NCBI GenBank assembly: GCA_035495555.1
Contig: DATJFQ010000025.1
Location: 22,513-86,512 of the forward strand
Length of the DNA: 64,000 bases
DNA from: DATJFQ01 sp035495555
GTDB taxonomy: Bacteria > Acidobacteriota > Vicinamibacteria > Vicinamibacterales > 2-12-FULL-66-21
Reading direction: 5' to 3'
Shown here in pieces: positions 24,719-33,945 of the stretch (the stretch's first letter is position 1; each line of letters begins with the position of its first letter). The translations under genes were made by a program, and so were the position numbers. A model generated the notes under the pieces. That model saw only the letters and a list, made by a program, of their open reading frames with translations, had not been told where the DNA came from and did no database searches.

Positions 24719-24873
24719 CGTGTAAAATCTCAGCACATTCCGATCCCCAGCGGAGTGTTCCTTTTTCTCCACAAAACCGCCGCCTGAACGAAGCAGGCGG
24801 GAGGTCCGTTCGAGCGATCCGGCGCGCAGCGTCCGGGGTGCACGGACGTGCCTTTCGGGAAACGGATCGCGTA

Positions 24874-26661
24874 GTGATTTCACGGTATCTCCGACAGCCG
24901 CGCTACTACCTGCCCGCTGCCCTGCTCATTGCGTTGACGGTTGGCTATGGCATGCACCGCGCGTGGCGCCAGACAGCACCCCCAGAGCTGCCCTTCTCCG
25001 AATTCCTCGCGAAAATCGACGCCGCACAGGTGAGCGACATCAGGTTCGCCGACGGCGGCATCGACCTCGCGCTGAAGAACGGCACTCTCGCGCACACCGT
25101 TCCGCCGCCGGGGTTTTTCGCGAGCGGCGCCTTCGTCAACGACCTCGTGCGCCGCGGGGTCCGGATCGACGTCGTCCCGACGCCCGAACCGGGGACGCTG
25201 AGCGGCAGTTCGCTCGCGCTTGCGGCCGCCTTCCTCGCCCTGCTCGGCTTTACCGTATATCGCACGACGGCCGGGCGCATCCACACGCCGGGCCGCGCGA
25301 AAATCGCGGAGCGCGGCGACCAGGTCGTCACGTTCCAGGACGTGGCGGGCGTGGACGAAGCCAAGGACGAGGTGAAGGAAATCGTCGACTTCCTCCGACA
25401 TCCGCAGCGCTTTGCCGCCATAGGCGGACGCATCCCGAAGGGGGTGCTGCTCATCGGACCTCCAGGAACCGGCAAGACCCTCCTGGCCCGCTCCATCGCC
25501 GGGGAGGCGGCCGTTCCGTTCCTTTTCGCCAGCGGCTCCGACTTCGTCGAGATGTACGCCGGCGTCGGCGCGGCCCGCGTGCGCCGTCTCTTCAAGGATG
25601 CCCGGCGTCACAAGTCCTGCATCATTTTCATCGATGAGCTCGACGCCGTCGGCCGGAGCCGCGGCGGCACCTCGCTCAGCCACGAAGAGCGCGAACAGAC
25701 GCTGAACCAGCTCCTCGTCGAGATGGACGGCTTCGAGGCAACCCGGGGCATCGTCGTGATCGCCGCCACCAACCGTCAGGATATTCTCGATCCCGCCCTT
25801 CTCCGCCCCGGCCGATTCGACCGCCAGGTGATGGTCGGCAACCCCGATCTGAAGGGACGCGAAGCGATTCTCAGCGTACACGCACGGAAGATTTCGCTCG
25901 GCTCGGATGTGAATCTCCGTTCGATCGCCCGCGGAACGCCGGGCTTCTCGGGCGCGGATCTCGCGAACCTCGTCAACGAAGCTGCGCTGATTGCTGCCCG
26001 CGCCAGCCGCACCGAGGTCGGGGGCGGCGACATGGAAGCCGCACGCGATAAAGTCCTGATGGGAGTCGAGCGGCGTTCAGTCGTGCTGAGCGAACTCGAT
26101 CGCGTGAACTGCGCGTATCACGAGGCGGGTCATGCCGTGGTGGCAGCGCTCGTTCCCGACGCCGATCCGCTCCACAAGGTGACGATCATCCCGCGGGGCC
26201 GCGCCATGGGCGTGACGATGCAGTTGCCCGAAGCGGACCGTCATACCTATACCAGGGGCTATCTCGAGGCACAGATCGCGGTGCTCATGGGCGGGCGTGT
26301 CGCCGAGGAACTGTTCATGCGCCACATGACCAGCGGCGCATCGAACGACATCGAGCGCGCGACCGACATCGCCCAGCACATGGTCTGCGAGTGGGGCATG
26401 TCGTCGCTGGGCATGCGGGCATTCCGGAAGGCCGGCAACGCGTACGACGGTGACAAGCCGCACCCGATGAGCGAATCCCTCGCGCGTCGCGTGGACGAGG
26501 AAATCGAGAAGGCGCTGTCGTCGGGTTACGACCGCGCGTGGGACCTCCTGAACCGCAATCGCGAAACCGTCAAGGTCCTCGCGGAAGCGCTGCTCGACCA
26601 GGAAGCGCTCGAAGCCGACGAAATAAAGACGCTGCTCGCGCGCACGAACGCTCACGCTTAA
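24874..26661 (+). CDS. ftsH: ATP-dependent zinc metalloprotease FtsH
   Basis: About 595 residues from a GTG. Two TM segments flank a short periplasmic domain (residues 10-130). The AAA+ domain has Walker A GPPGTGKT at 195-202, Walker B CIIFIDELDAVG, and the second region of homology ATNRQDILDPALLRPGRFDR. The protease part has HEAGH at 416-420. It degrades misfolded membrane and selected cytosolic proteins. The length is slightly below E. coli FtsH and the C-terminal tail is minimal. It is divergent from pcs with ~155 bp between. A CCGCCTG/CAGGCGG hairpin at 24780-24800 lies there without clear meaning. Confidence 0.95.
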   Translation: MISRYLRQPRYYLPAALLIALTVGYGMHRAWRQTAPPELPFSEFLAKIDAAQVSDIRFADGGIDLALKNGTLAHTVPPPGFFASGAFVNDLVRRGVRIDVVPTPEPGTLSGSSLALAAAFLALLGFTVYRTTAGRIHTPGRAKIAERGDQVVTFQDVAGVDEAKDEVKEIVDFLRHPQRFAAIGGRIPKGVLLIGPPGTGKTLLARSIAGEAAVPFLFASGSDFVEMYAGVGAARVRRLFKDARRHKSCIIFIDELDAVGRSRGGTSLSHEEREQTLNQLLVEMDGFEATRGIVVIAATNRQDILDPALLRPGRFDRQVMVGNPDLKGREAILSVHARKISLGSDVNLRSIARGTPGFSGADLANLVNEAALIAARASRTEVGGGDMEAARDKVLMGVERRSVVLSELDRVNCAYHEAGHAVVAALVPDADPLHKVTIIPRGRAMGVTMQLPEADRHTYTRGYLEAQIAVLMGGRVAEELFMRHMTSGASNDIERATDIAQHMVCEWGMSSLGMRAFRKAGNAYDGDKPHPMSESLARRVDEEIEKALSSGYDRAWDLLNRNRETVKVLAEALLDQEALEADEIKTLLARTNAHA

Positions 26662-26676
26662 CCGCGCGCTGCGCCT

Positions 26677-26803
26677 GAATTGCAGATTGCAGATTGCAGG
26701 TTGCAGATTCATTGTTGATTTCGGATTCTTGCTTTTCGAATCTGAAATCTTCAATCAGCAATCTTCAATCAATCCTCAATCTCCAATCTGCAATCTGCAA
26801 TTC
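26677..26803. repeat. AT-rich opposed TTGCAGA arrays (family F)
   Basis: The left half (26677-26732) reads TTGCAGA-TTGCAGA-TTGCAGG and decays into TTGATTT words. The right half (26738-26803) reads CTTCAAT, CTCAATC and CAATCTG. The outer ~25 bases pair perfectly (GAATTGCAGATTGCAGATTG with its complement). It is sharply AT-rich against its surroundings and separates the convergent ftsH and coiled-coil genes. Confidence 0.93.
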
Positions 26804-26811
26804 ACCGGCGC

Positions 26812-27069
26812 TTACTGCGCAGCGCCTAAGCGCCTCTCTATCTCTTTGAGCGCCGCGTCTATCTGCTGCTGGCGTATCGGGTGCGTCGTGGCCTCCCGCT
26901 GACGCGAGAGCTCGGACTTGGCGAGTTTGAGCGACTCGATCTCGCGCTGCTTCTCTGGATCGATCTTCGGCGCCCCGCCTGCGCGGCGGCGGCGATCGGC
27001 TTCACGTTCTTCAATCTGCTCCTGGATGCGCGCCTCCGCGTCGACCAGGCCTTCTCCGGAATCTCCCAT
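26812..27069 (-). CDS. Small coiled-coil protein, hypothetical
   Basis: 85 residues, highly charged. Two helices (AEARIQEQIEEREADRRRRAG and KQREIESLKLAKSELSRQREAT) have heptad-like spacing and would form a coiled coil. There is no signal peptide or metal site. It is divergent from the Lhr helicase, with about 55 bp between starts. I do not recognise a family. Codon use and charge pattern fit a real gene. Confidence 0.6.
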   Translation of the reverse strand: MGDSGEGLVDAEARIQEQIEEREADRRRRAGGAPKIDPEKQREIESLKLAKSELSRQREATTHPIRQQQIDAALKEIERRLGAAQ

Positions 27070-27124
27070 CTGCTAAGAATACAGGACACACAACGGAAGT
27101 AAGAAGAAAGAAAGACAATAGAGC

Positions 27125-30100
27125 GTGGCGAAGCGTGATGTGCTCGAGCTCTTCGAGCCCGCCGTGGCGGAGTGGTTCCGTTCATCGTTTGCCGCGCCGA
27201 CAGCCGCCCAGGCGCAGGGCTGGCCGCCGATCGCACGCGGCGAGTCCACATTGATCCTGGCTCCGACGGGCAGCGGCAAGACGCTGACGGCCTTCCTGTG
27301 GGCGATCGATAAGGTGATGTTCGCCAAGGCTGGCAGCACCGCCCGCGGCTCGCGGATCATCTACATCTCACCGCTCAAAGCGCTCGCCGTCGACGTCGAG
27401 CGGAACCTTCGCGCGCCGATTGCGGGGATCGCCAATCGCGCCGCTTCTGCGGGGATCCCGTTCCACGCGCCCGCGATTGCCGTGCGAACGGGCGATACGC
27501 CGGCGCAGGAGCGCGCGCGGTTTCAGCGCGACCCGGCGGACATCCTCATCACCACGCCGGAGTCGCTCTACCTGCTGCTCACGTCGAACGCGCGAGAGGC
27601 GCTGCGCTCGATTGAGACAGTCATCATCGACGAGATCCACGCGCTCGTCCCGACCAAGCGCGGCGCGCACCTGGCGCTGTCCCTCGAGCGGCTCAGCGAA
27701 TTGACGCCGTCGCCCCCACAGCGAATCGGCCTCTCCGCCACACAGCGTCCGCTCGACGAGGTCGCACGGTTTCTTGGAGGGGCCGCGATTTCGAGCGCGA
27801 AGCCAAGACGTGCGTCCGCGGCGGCTCCGCGGCCGCTCGACTCGGAAGCGGCGGTGCACGATGAGTTCACCTCGCGCCGGCTCGCGCCCGAGTTTCGTCC
27901 GGTCACGATCGTCGACACGTCGCAGAAGAAGAACCTCGAGCTCACGATCGAAGTCCCCGTCGAGGACATGGCGAAGCTCGGCGAGATCGAGGACATCCGC
28001 AGCGGGCCCGCGTCCCAGGCGGGAACACGAGCCTCGATCTGGACCGCCATCCATCCGCGGCTCCTCGAGCTGGTGCTCGCGCACCGATCGACGCTCATCT
28101 TCGTCAACAGCCGCCGGATCGCGGAGCGCCTCGCGTCGGCATTGAACGAGCTGGCCGGCGAGGTCCTCGTGCGCGCGCATCACGGGTCGCTCGCGCGTCC
28201 GCAGCGCATCGAGATCGAAGATCGGCTGAAGGCTGGCCAGATCCGCGGCCTCGTCGCCACGTCCTCTCTCGAACTGGGGATCGACATGGGCGCCATCGAT
28301 CTCGTCGTCCAGATCGAGGCCCCGCCGTCGGTTGCCAGCGGCATGCAGCGGATCGGACGTTCGAGCCATCGCCCGTCGACGGGTGCTGCCGGGGGCATCG
28401 ACGAACCGAGCCGCGGGGTGATCGTGCCGAAGTTCCGCGGCGATCTCGTCGCCTGCGCGGCCGTGACGCGCGCGATGCACGAGGCGCAGATCGAGGCGAC
28501 ACGGTATCCCCGTAATCCGCTCGATGTGCTCGCGCAGCAGATCGTGGCGATGGTCGCCATGGAGGACTGGTCCGTCGACGACCTCTATCGCGCCGTTCGC
28601 AGCGCGGCCCCGTTCGCGGAGTTGAGCCGGCCGATGTTCGAAGGCGTGCTCGACATGTTGTCGGGCCGATATCCGTCGGACGATTTCGCGGACCTGCGAC
28701 CCAGGCTCACGTGGGATCGGCTGAAGAACGTCCTGACGGCCCGGGAAGGCGCGAAGCGAGTGGCCGTCGTGAACGGCGGCACGATTCCGGATCGCGGACT
28801 GTATGGGGTGTTCCTGATAGGCGAGCGCGGCCCCGGCTCGCGCGTCGGCGAACTGGACGAGGAGATGGTGTTCGAAAGCCGCGTCGGGGAGACGTTCCTG
28901 CTCGGCGCCTCTTCGTGGCGGATCGAGGAGATCACCCACGATCGGGTGATCGTCTCTCCCGCCCCAGGACAACCGGGCAAGATGCCGTTCTGGAAGGCCG
29001 ATGCCGCCGGGCGTCCGCTCGAACTCGGGCGCCACATCGGAGAACTCGTCCGGACGCTGCGGGCGATGCCGCCGGCCGCCGCCGTCCAGAAGCTGACGAA
29101 GCATCACGACCTGGATGCGCGCGCCGCCGAGAATCTCCTGAGATACCTGTCCGATCAGGCCGCAGCGGCCGGCACGGTCCCCGACGATCGCACGATTCTG
29201 ATCGAGCGCACGCGGGACGAGCTCGGCGACTGGCGCCTGTGCCTCCTTTCACCGTTCGGGTCACGCGTCCATGCGCCGTGGGCGATGGCCGTCGTCGAAC
29301 GCGCCCGCGGGGAGCTCGGGACCGACGTCGAGACGATGTGGACTGATGATGGGTTCGTCGTGCGGTTTCCGGAGACGGAGGCGCCCCCGGATCCTGCGCT
29401 GCTGATTCCCGCGTCCGACGAGATCGAAGCGCTGGTCGTGCGCCAGCTCGGAAGCACGGCGCTCTTTGCGGCGAAGTTCAGGGAGGCCGCGGCCCGGGCG
29501 CTGCTGCTGCCGCGGCGCCGTCCCGGCGGCCGCACGCCGCTCTGGCAGCAGCGCAAGCGCGCCGCCGATCTCCTCGCGGTCGCGGCGCGATACGGATCGT
29601 TCCCGATCATCCTCGAGGCGTATCGCGAGTGCCTGCGCGACGTGTTCGACATCCCGGCGCTCGCGTCGACGCTGCGCCGGATCGAGGCGCGCGAGATCAA
29701 AATCGCGACGGTCGACTCCGTCATGCCGTCGCCGTTCGCCTCGGCGCTCCTCTTCGGGTACGTGGCGAACTACATCTACGACGGCGACGCACCGCTGGCC
29801 GAGCGCCGGGCGCAGGCGCTCGCGATCGACCAGGGGCAGTTGCGCGATCTCCTTGGCGACGCAGAACTGCGCGAGCTGCTCGACGCCGATGCGCTCGCAG
29901 AGACCGAACGGCAGGCGCAGCAGCTCGAGGAGCGGTATCGCGCGCGGTCCGTCGACGGAGTACACGATCTGCTCCTGCATCTCGGCGATCTCACGGCAAC
30001 CGAAGTCGGCGCGCGGACCTCGATTCCTGCTGCCGCCGCGCTCGAACATCTGGAGCGGGAGCGCCGCATCATTCGCGTCAACATCGCCGGCGAGGTGCGC

Positions 30101-31711
30101 TACGTGCCCAGCGAGTACGCCTCGCGGTATCGCGATTCGCTCGGGGTCCCGCTGCCCGTCGGCCTTCCGGAATCGCTGCTCACGCCCGCGCCGGATGCCG
30201 CCGTCGATCTGGCGCGGCGGTATGCGCGGACGCACGGCCCGTTCACGACCTCGGAATTCGCGTCACGGTACAGCCTCGGCCGGTCGACCGCGGAGGCGCT
30301 GCTCACGACGCTCGTCGCGAGCGCGCGCCTGCTCGAAGGCGAGTTCCGACCCGGCGGCGCCGGGCGGGAGTGGTGTGATCCCGACATCCTGCAAACCGTG
30401 CGGCGCCGATCGTTGGCAAAGCTCCGCAAGGAAGTGGAACCGGTCGAAGGTTTCGTTCTCGCCCGTCTCACGACGTCATGGCAGGGCGTCGTGCGGCGCC
30501 GAACGGGCCTCGACGCACTGCTCGACGTGGTCGAAAACCTGCAGGGAGCGCCGCTGCCGGCGTCGATTCTCGAATCCGAGATCCTGTCGGCGCGTCTCGA
30601 CCGCTATGCCCCCGCCGATCTCGATGCGCTCGCGGCCGCCGGCGAAATCGTGTGGCGGGGCATCGAGCCCATCGGCGACCGCGACGGCCGGGTCGCGCTG
30701 TACCTGACCGATCATCTGTCGCGCCTCTGGCGCCCGGCACCGCCGGCCGACCTCTCCGAACGCGAGCGCGCGATCCTCGCGTATCTCGAGCGGCACGGCG
30801 CATCTTTCTTTGCCGCGCTTCACGACGCCGGGGGCGGAGGGTATCCGGGCGAAACCGTCGACGCAATCTGGGATCTGGTCTGGAAAGGCGCGATTACGAA
30901 CGACACGCTGCACGCACTTCGGGCGTTCACGCGCGCGCCAGAGCGGCGGTCGCGCAAGGCGGCCCGGGGCCGTGCATTTCGCAGCCGCCGCGTGGCGCCT
31001 CCGGCGGCGGAGGGCCGCTGGTCGCTGCTGCGCGACCGCGTCGCTCGCCCCCCGTCGGATACGGAGTGGTCGGCCGCGACGGCCCAGCAACTGCTGTCGC
31101 GCTACGGACTCGTCACCCGCGAAATCACCGGGGCCGAGGGACTCACCGGCGGATTCGGCGCCGTTTACGATGTCCTCAAGGCGCTGGAAGACGCCGGACG
31201 CGTTCGCCGCGGGTATTTCGTCGGCAGCGTCGCGGCGACGCAGTTCGCGCTGCCCGCTGCACTGGATCTCCTCCGGTCGCTCAGAGAGACACCCGACCAG
31301 CCTGAAGTCGTGGTGATGGCGGCGACCGACCCGGCGAACCCGTACGGCATCACGTTGAAGTGGCCGGAGGATGACCGGCGCCCGACAGACGAGGGCCGAC
31401 GACAGCCGACTCGAACGGTTGGCGCGATGGTCGTCCTCGTCAACGGCGCCCTGGCTGCGTATATCCCACGCGGCGGCCGCGAAATCACCGCGTTTCTCCC
31501 TGAGGACGAACCCGCACGCTCGGTGGCGGGACGGGGGGCCAGTACGGCCCTCGCGAAGCTCGCGCGCGACCGCGGGCTGCTGATCGCGGAAATCGATGGG
31601 CGCGCGCCGTCGGATCATCCACTGACGCCGTACCTGATCGAAGCCGGGTTCCACGCGTCAGCCATGGGGCTGCAGATGGTGCGCGCGCCCGGAGGGTCCG
31701 AGCGTGCCTGA
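27125..31711 (+). CDS. lhr: Large Lhr-type DEAD/H ATP-dependent helicase
   Basis: 1528 residues, the full-length bacterial Lhr size. The N-terminal core has APTGSGKT, TPESLYLLL, DEIH, SATQRP, RAHHGSLARPQR, ATSSLELGID and QRIGRSSH. Next come the Lhr winged-helix and beta-barrel region and a long C-terminal domain ending with the LVNGALAAYIPRGG segment. Lhr is a 3'-5' DNA/RNA:DNA helicase linked to DNA repair. The downstream nei-type gene overlaps its end by 8 bp. The same lhr-nei order is found in mycobacteria (Rv3296-Rv3297), which supports a shared repair pathway. The start is GTG. Confidence 0.95.
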   Translation: MAKRDVLELFEPAVAEWFRSSFAAPTAAQAQGWPPIARGESTLILAPTGSGKTLTAFLWAIDKVMFAKAGSTARGSRIIYISPLKALAVDVERNLRAPIAGIANRAASAGIPFHAPAIAVRTGDTPAQERARFQRDPADILITTPESLYLLLTSNAREALRSIETVIIDEIHALVPTKRGAHLALSLERLSELTPSPPQRIGLSATQRPLDEVARFLGGAAISSAKPRRASAAAPRPLDSEAAVHDEFTSRRLAPEFRPVTIVDTSQKKNLELTIEVPVEDMAKLGEIEDIRSGPASQAGTRASIWTAIHPRLLELVLAHRSTLIFVNSRRIAERLASALNELAGEVLVRAHHGSLARPQRIEIEDRLKAGQIRGLVATSSLELGIDMGAIDLVVQIEAPPSVASGMQRIGRSSHRPSTGAAGGIDEPSRGVIVPKFRGDLVACAAVTRAMHEAQIEATRYPRNPLDVLAQQIVAMVAMEDWSVDDLYRAVRSAAPFAELSRPMFEGVLDMLSGRYPSDDFADLRPRLTWDRLKNVLTAREGAKRVAVVNGGTIPDRGLYGVFLIGERGPGSRVGELDEEMVFESRVGETFLLGASSWRIEEITHDRVIVSPAPGQPGKMPFWKADAAGRPLELGRHIGELVRTLRAMPPAAAVQKLTKHHDLDARAAENLLRYLSDQAAAAGTVPDDRTILIERTRDELGDWRLCLLSPFGSRVHAPWAMAVVERARGELGTDVETMWTDDGFVVRFPETEAPPDPALLIPASDEIEALVVRQLGSTALFAAKFREAAARALLLPRRRPGGRTPLWQQRKRAADLLAVAARYGSFPIILEAYRECLRDVFDIPALASTLRRIEAREIKIATVDSVMPSPFASALLFGYVANYIYDGDAPLAERRAQALAIDQGQLRDLLGDAELRELLDADALAETERQAQQLEERYRARSVDGVHDLLLHLGDLTATEVGARTSIPAAAALEHLERERRIIRVNIAGEVRYVPSEYASRYRDSLGVPLPVGLPESLLTPAPDAAVDLARRYARTHGPFTTSEFASRYSLGRSTAEALLTTLVASARLLEGEFRPGGAGREWCDPDILQTVRRRSLAKLRKEVEPVEGFVLARLTTSWQGVVRRRTGLDALLDVVENLQGAPLPASILESEILSARLDRYAPADLDALAAAGEIVWRGIEPIGDRDGRVALYLTDHLSRLWRPAPPADLSERERAILAYLERHGASFFAALHDAGGGGYPGETVDAIWDLVWKGAITNDTLHALRAFTRAPERRSRKAARGRAFRSRRVAPPAAEGRWSLLRDRVARPPSDTEWSAATAQQLLSRYGLVTREITGAEGLTGGFGAVYDVLKALEDAGRVRRGYFVGSVAATQFALPAALDLLRSLRETPDQPEVVVMAATDPANPYGITLKWPEDDRRPTDEGRRQPTRTVGAMVVLVNGALAAYIPRGGREITAFLPEDEPARSVAGRGASTALAKLARDRGLLIAEIDGRAPSDHPLTPYLIEAGFHASAMGLQMVRAPGGSERA

Positions 31712-32540
31712 AGGGGACACGATCTTCCGAGCGGCGCGCACGTTGAACCGCGCCCTCGCCGGTGACGTCGTCCAGCGCTTCGAATCCGTCCTCCCGGCGC
31801 TGACTCGCGTGCACGAAGACACGCCGATCACGGGGCGCGTGGTCGAGAGCGTTGCCGCGGCCGGCAAGCACGTGCTCATGCGCTTCTCGGGTGATCTCGT
31901 GCTGCGGACGCACATGCGAATGAACGGAAGCTGGCATATCTATCGACCAGGCGAACGATGGCAGCGTCCCCGGCGTGACATGCGGGTCCTCGTCGCCACG
32001 GCGCAGTTCGAGGCCGTTGGCTTCAACCTCCCCGTCGCGGAGTTCCTGACGCCCGCGGCGATGCGGCGGCAGGAAGACCTTCGAAAGATGGGACCGGATC
32101 TGCTTGGCGCCGAGTTCGATGACGCGGACGCGCTGAGCCGCCTCCGCATGCGTGACTCATCGTCGATTGCCGACGCGCTGATCAATCAGCGCGTGGTCGC
32201 GGGAGCCGGAAACGTCTACAAGTCGGAAGTGCTGTTCCTCTGCCGGATCGATCCCGCGACCTGCGTGAAAGAGCTCACCGATGATCGCCTTCGCGAGATC
32301 CTGGCGACCGCACGCAAGCTCCTGCGGGCCAACGTGAACGACCCGCAGCGCGGGATCGTGACCTATACGGGCTACCGGCGGACGACACGCCGGTCCGATC
32401 CGGCCGAACGCCTGTATGTGTACGGACGCGCGCGCAAGCCGTGCCGCCGGTGCGGGACGCCCATCCGCGTCCGCGCGCAGGGACCGCACGCGCGGCTGAC
32501 ATACTGGTGCCCGACATGCCAGTCGTCTGGATCGCGCTGA
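31704..32540 (+). CDS. nei: Fpg/Nei-family DNA glycosylase/AP lyase (Nei-like)
   Basis: 278 residues. The mature N-terminus PEGDT has the catalytic Pro and Glu of the family, and DTIF fits endonuclease VIII rather than Fpg (PELPE). The helix-two-turn-helix segment is ALINQRVVAGAGNVYKSE, followed by a zinc finger C-x2-C...C-x2-C (CRRCGTP ... WCPTCQ). It excises oxidised pyrimidines and cleaves the strand. The GTG start lies within the end of lhr, so the two are coupled. Confidence 0.92.
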   Translation: MPEGDTIFRAARTLNRALAGDVVQRFESVLPALTRVHEDTPITGRVVESVAAAGKHVLMRFSGDLVLRTHMRMNGSWHIYRPGERWQRPRRDMRVLVATAQFEAVGFNLPVAEFLTPAAMRRQEDLRKMGPDLLGAEFDDADALSRLRMRDSSSIADALINQRVVAGAGNVYKSEVLFLCRIDPATCVKELTDDRLREILATARKLLRANVNDPQRGIVTYTGYRRTTRRSDPAERLYVYGRARKPCRRCGTPIRVRAQGPHARLTYWCPTCQSSGSR

Positions 32541-32914
32541 TCGTCGCGGCAGCCGCATCCGCAGCGGCGCTCTACGGCCATTATCGTGATCTGCCGGGGT
32601 GGCTCACCGGGCCGACCATTTGCCGGCTGGATGGGAATGGCTGCGCGGTGCTCTTCCGAACACCGCGCGCACGCGTCCTCGGAGTACCGAACGCAGCGCT
32701 CGGCCTGGTGCTCTACGCGATCCTCGCGACAGGGGTTGTCGCCCGCTGGCCCGCGATGTGCCTGCTCGTCTTGACGACGCCAGCCGTGGCCATGAGCATT
32801 TTTCTTGCGGCGAGCCTCATTCGAAACAAGCGCGAGTGCCGCATCTGCTGGACGGGCCACCTCGCGAACGCCGTGCTGTTTGCCTGCTTCGCGTTGAGGG
32901 CTCTTAGAGGGTAG
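32516..32914 (+). CDS. Vitamin K epoxide reductase (VKOR)-family membrane protein
   Basis: 132 residues with four likely TM helices. It has the VKOR loop pair Cys36 and Cys43 and the active CxxC at Cys108-Cys111 (CRIC) at the edge of the last helix. VKOR homologues replace DsbB in many bacteria and regenerate disulfide-forming thioredoxin-fold partners by passing electrons to quinone. No DsbA-like gene is nearby and there is no fused Trx domain. The start codon lies 25 bp inside the glycosylase gene. The family call rests on the Cys spacing and topology. Confidence 0.78.
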   Translation: MPVVWIALIVAAAASAAALYGHYRDLPGWLTGPTICRLDGNGCAVLFRTPRARVLGVPNAALGLVLYAILATGVVARWPAMCLLVLTTPAVAMSIFLAASLIRNKRECRICWTGHLANAVLFACFALRALRG

Positions 32915-32935
32915 AGGTTGGAGCGGCGAGTTCGG

Positions 32936-33044
32936 CGATGGGGGCGCGGACGGGGCGCCCCACGTCGCGCCGCAGGCGCCTCCACGTGATCAGTCTTTTC
33001 CGGCGCCGAGCACGACGTGGGGCTGTCCGCGCGGGGCCCCATCG
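32936..33044. repeat. GC-rich inverted repeat between convergent genes
   Basis: The arms 32936-32969 and 33011-33044 pair at most positions (CGATGGGG..CGCGGAC, CCCACGTCG). Unlike the heptamer arrays it has no internal periodicity. It lies between the convergent VKOR and lipoprotein genes and may block transcription from both sides, though there is no T-run. Confidence 0.65.
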
Positions 33045-33060
33045 CTCCAAGGTCTGCGAA

Positions 33061-33846
33061 CTATCTTCCGAACTCGATCGTGACCGTCGGCTCGGTCGAG
33101 ACCTTCACGCCCTGAATGTTCTTCATGTCGGCTGGCGTCGTCGCGTGCTGAAGCTTCGACCAGGCGGCTTCGTCGTTGATCACCTTGTCCATGTCGAGCT
33201 GCACGAGCGTGATGTGGTTGCCGTCGACGAAGGGCGCATTCGTCCGCAGGATTCGTCCGTCGATCGCGAGCGAGACGTCGACGAACATGCCCGCGAACAT
33301 CGGCCGCATCATCGCGACCATCGCCTGCGTTTGCTCCTCCGACATCTGGGTGTTACCGACGCCGAGCTGTGCCAGAGGGGGCCGCTGTACATTCTGCGGG
33401 ATGTGGATCGTCAACGTCGATGACGATGGCCCTTTGGCGAACTCGAAATCGAACGGATCCTGGCGCGAGTTGCTGTCGCCCCGCATCGCCCGGGCGTCCT
33501 CCATCCGGACCTTCAGCGCCTTGATGTCGTCGAACGCAAATCGCGCGCGGTAGCCTTTGAGCGACGGCGTATCGACCGGGGTACCGGACACGAACTTGAC
33601 GCCCATTTTCTCCGCCTGCTCGCGCGCCTTCTGTTCGTTGAAGATGTCGTCGAGGCGTCCGGCCTGCTGCTGCATGCCGCGCCCGTTGGCGCCAAACGCG
33701 GCGAGCATGCTCAAGGCCTGAGGGTTCATCCCGATTTCCTGATCCATCGTGCCGCTGCCATCGGGCTTCAGCGTGATGAGCGTCGAGATGTGAATGCAGC
33801 CCGAGCAGGTGAGCATCAGGGCCAGGACGAGCAGCGCGCGTTTCAT
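33061..33846 (-). CDS. Lipoprotein, hypothetical
   Basis: 261 residues. The signal ends in a lipobox TCSGC, so Cys17 is probably lipidated. It begins with ITLKPDGSGTMDQEI, a pattern of secreted proteins that start with a beta-strand carrying a K-x-D-G-S-G turn. A Met/Gln-rich middle has EEQTQAMVAMMRPMF. There are no catalytic residues I recognise. The ATG at 33846 sits directly before the lipoprotein signal. It lies downstream of fdhD on the same strand, with a half-array repeat between. Confidence 0.7.
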   Translation of the reverse strand: MKRALLVLALMLTCSGCIHISTLITLKPDGSGTMDQEIGMNPQALSMLAAFGANGRGMQQQAGRLDDIFNEQKAREQAEKMGVKFVSGTPVDTPSLKGYRARFAFDDIKALKVRMEDARAMRGDSNSRQDPFDFEFAKGPSSSTLTIHIPQNVQRPPLAQLGVGNTQMSEEQTQAMVAMMRPMFAGMFVDVSLAIDGRILRTNAPFVDGNHITLVQLDMDKVINDEAAWSKLQHATTPADMKNIQGVKVSTEPTVTIEFGR

Positions 33847-33897
33847 GGAACGACCTTTCTGGAGAACTCCGTCTACGGCTTCGAAACCCCATCGCCT

Positions 33898-33939
33898 CAA
33901 CTGGAACTTGGGAATTTGGAGTTGGCAGTTGGGAGTTAT
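33898..33939. repeat. Single-sided TTGGGNN array (family B)
   Basis: About six TTGGGAA/TTGGAGT/TTGGCAG words lie between the fdhD stop codon and the lipoprotein start. No opposed arm is visible. It ends seven bases before the stop codon. Confidence 0.7.
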
Positions 33940-33945
33940 CGATGT

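Noticed and set aside
24780..24800. CCGCCTG/CAGGCGG hairpin between pcs and ftsH as a terminator
   Set aside because: The genes are divergent, so no transcript should end there, and the following T-run is only four bases.
31366..31410. Degenerate GACGAC words in the lhr C-terminus as another heptamer insertion
   Set aside because: The period is unclear and Lhr proteins often have a variable charged linker at this point.
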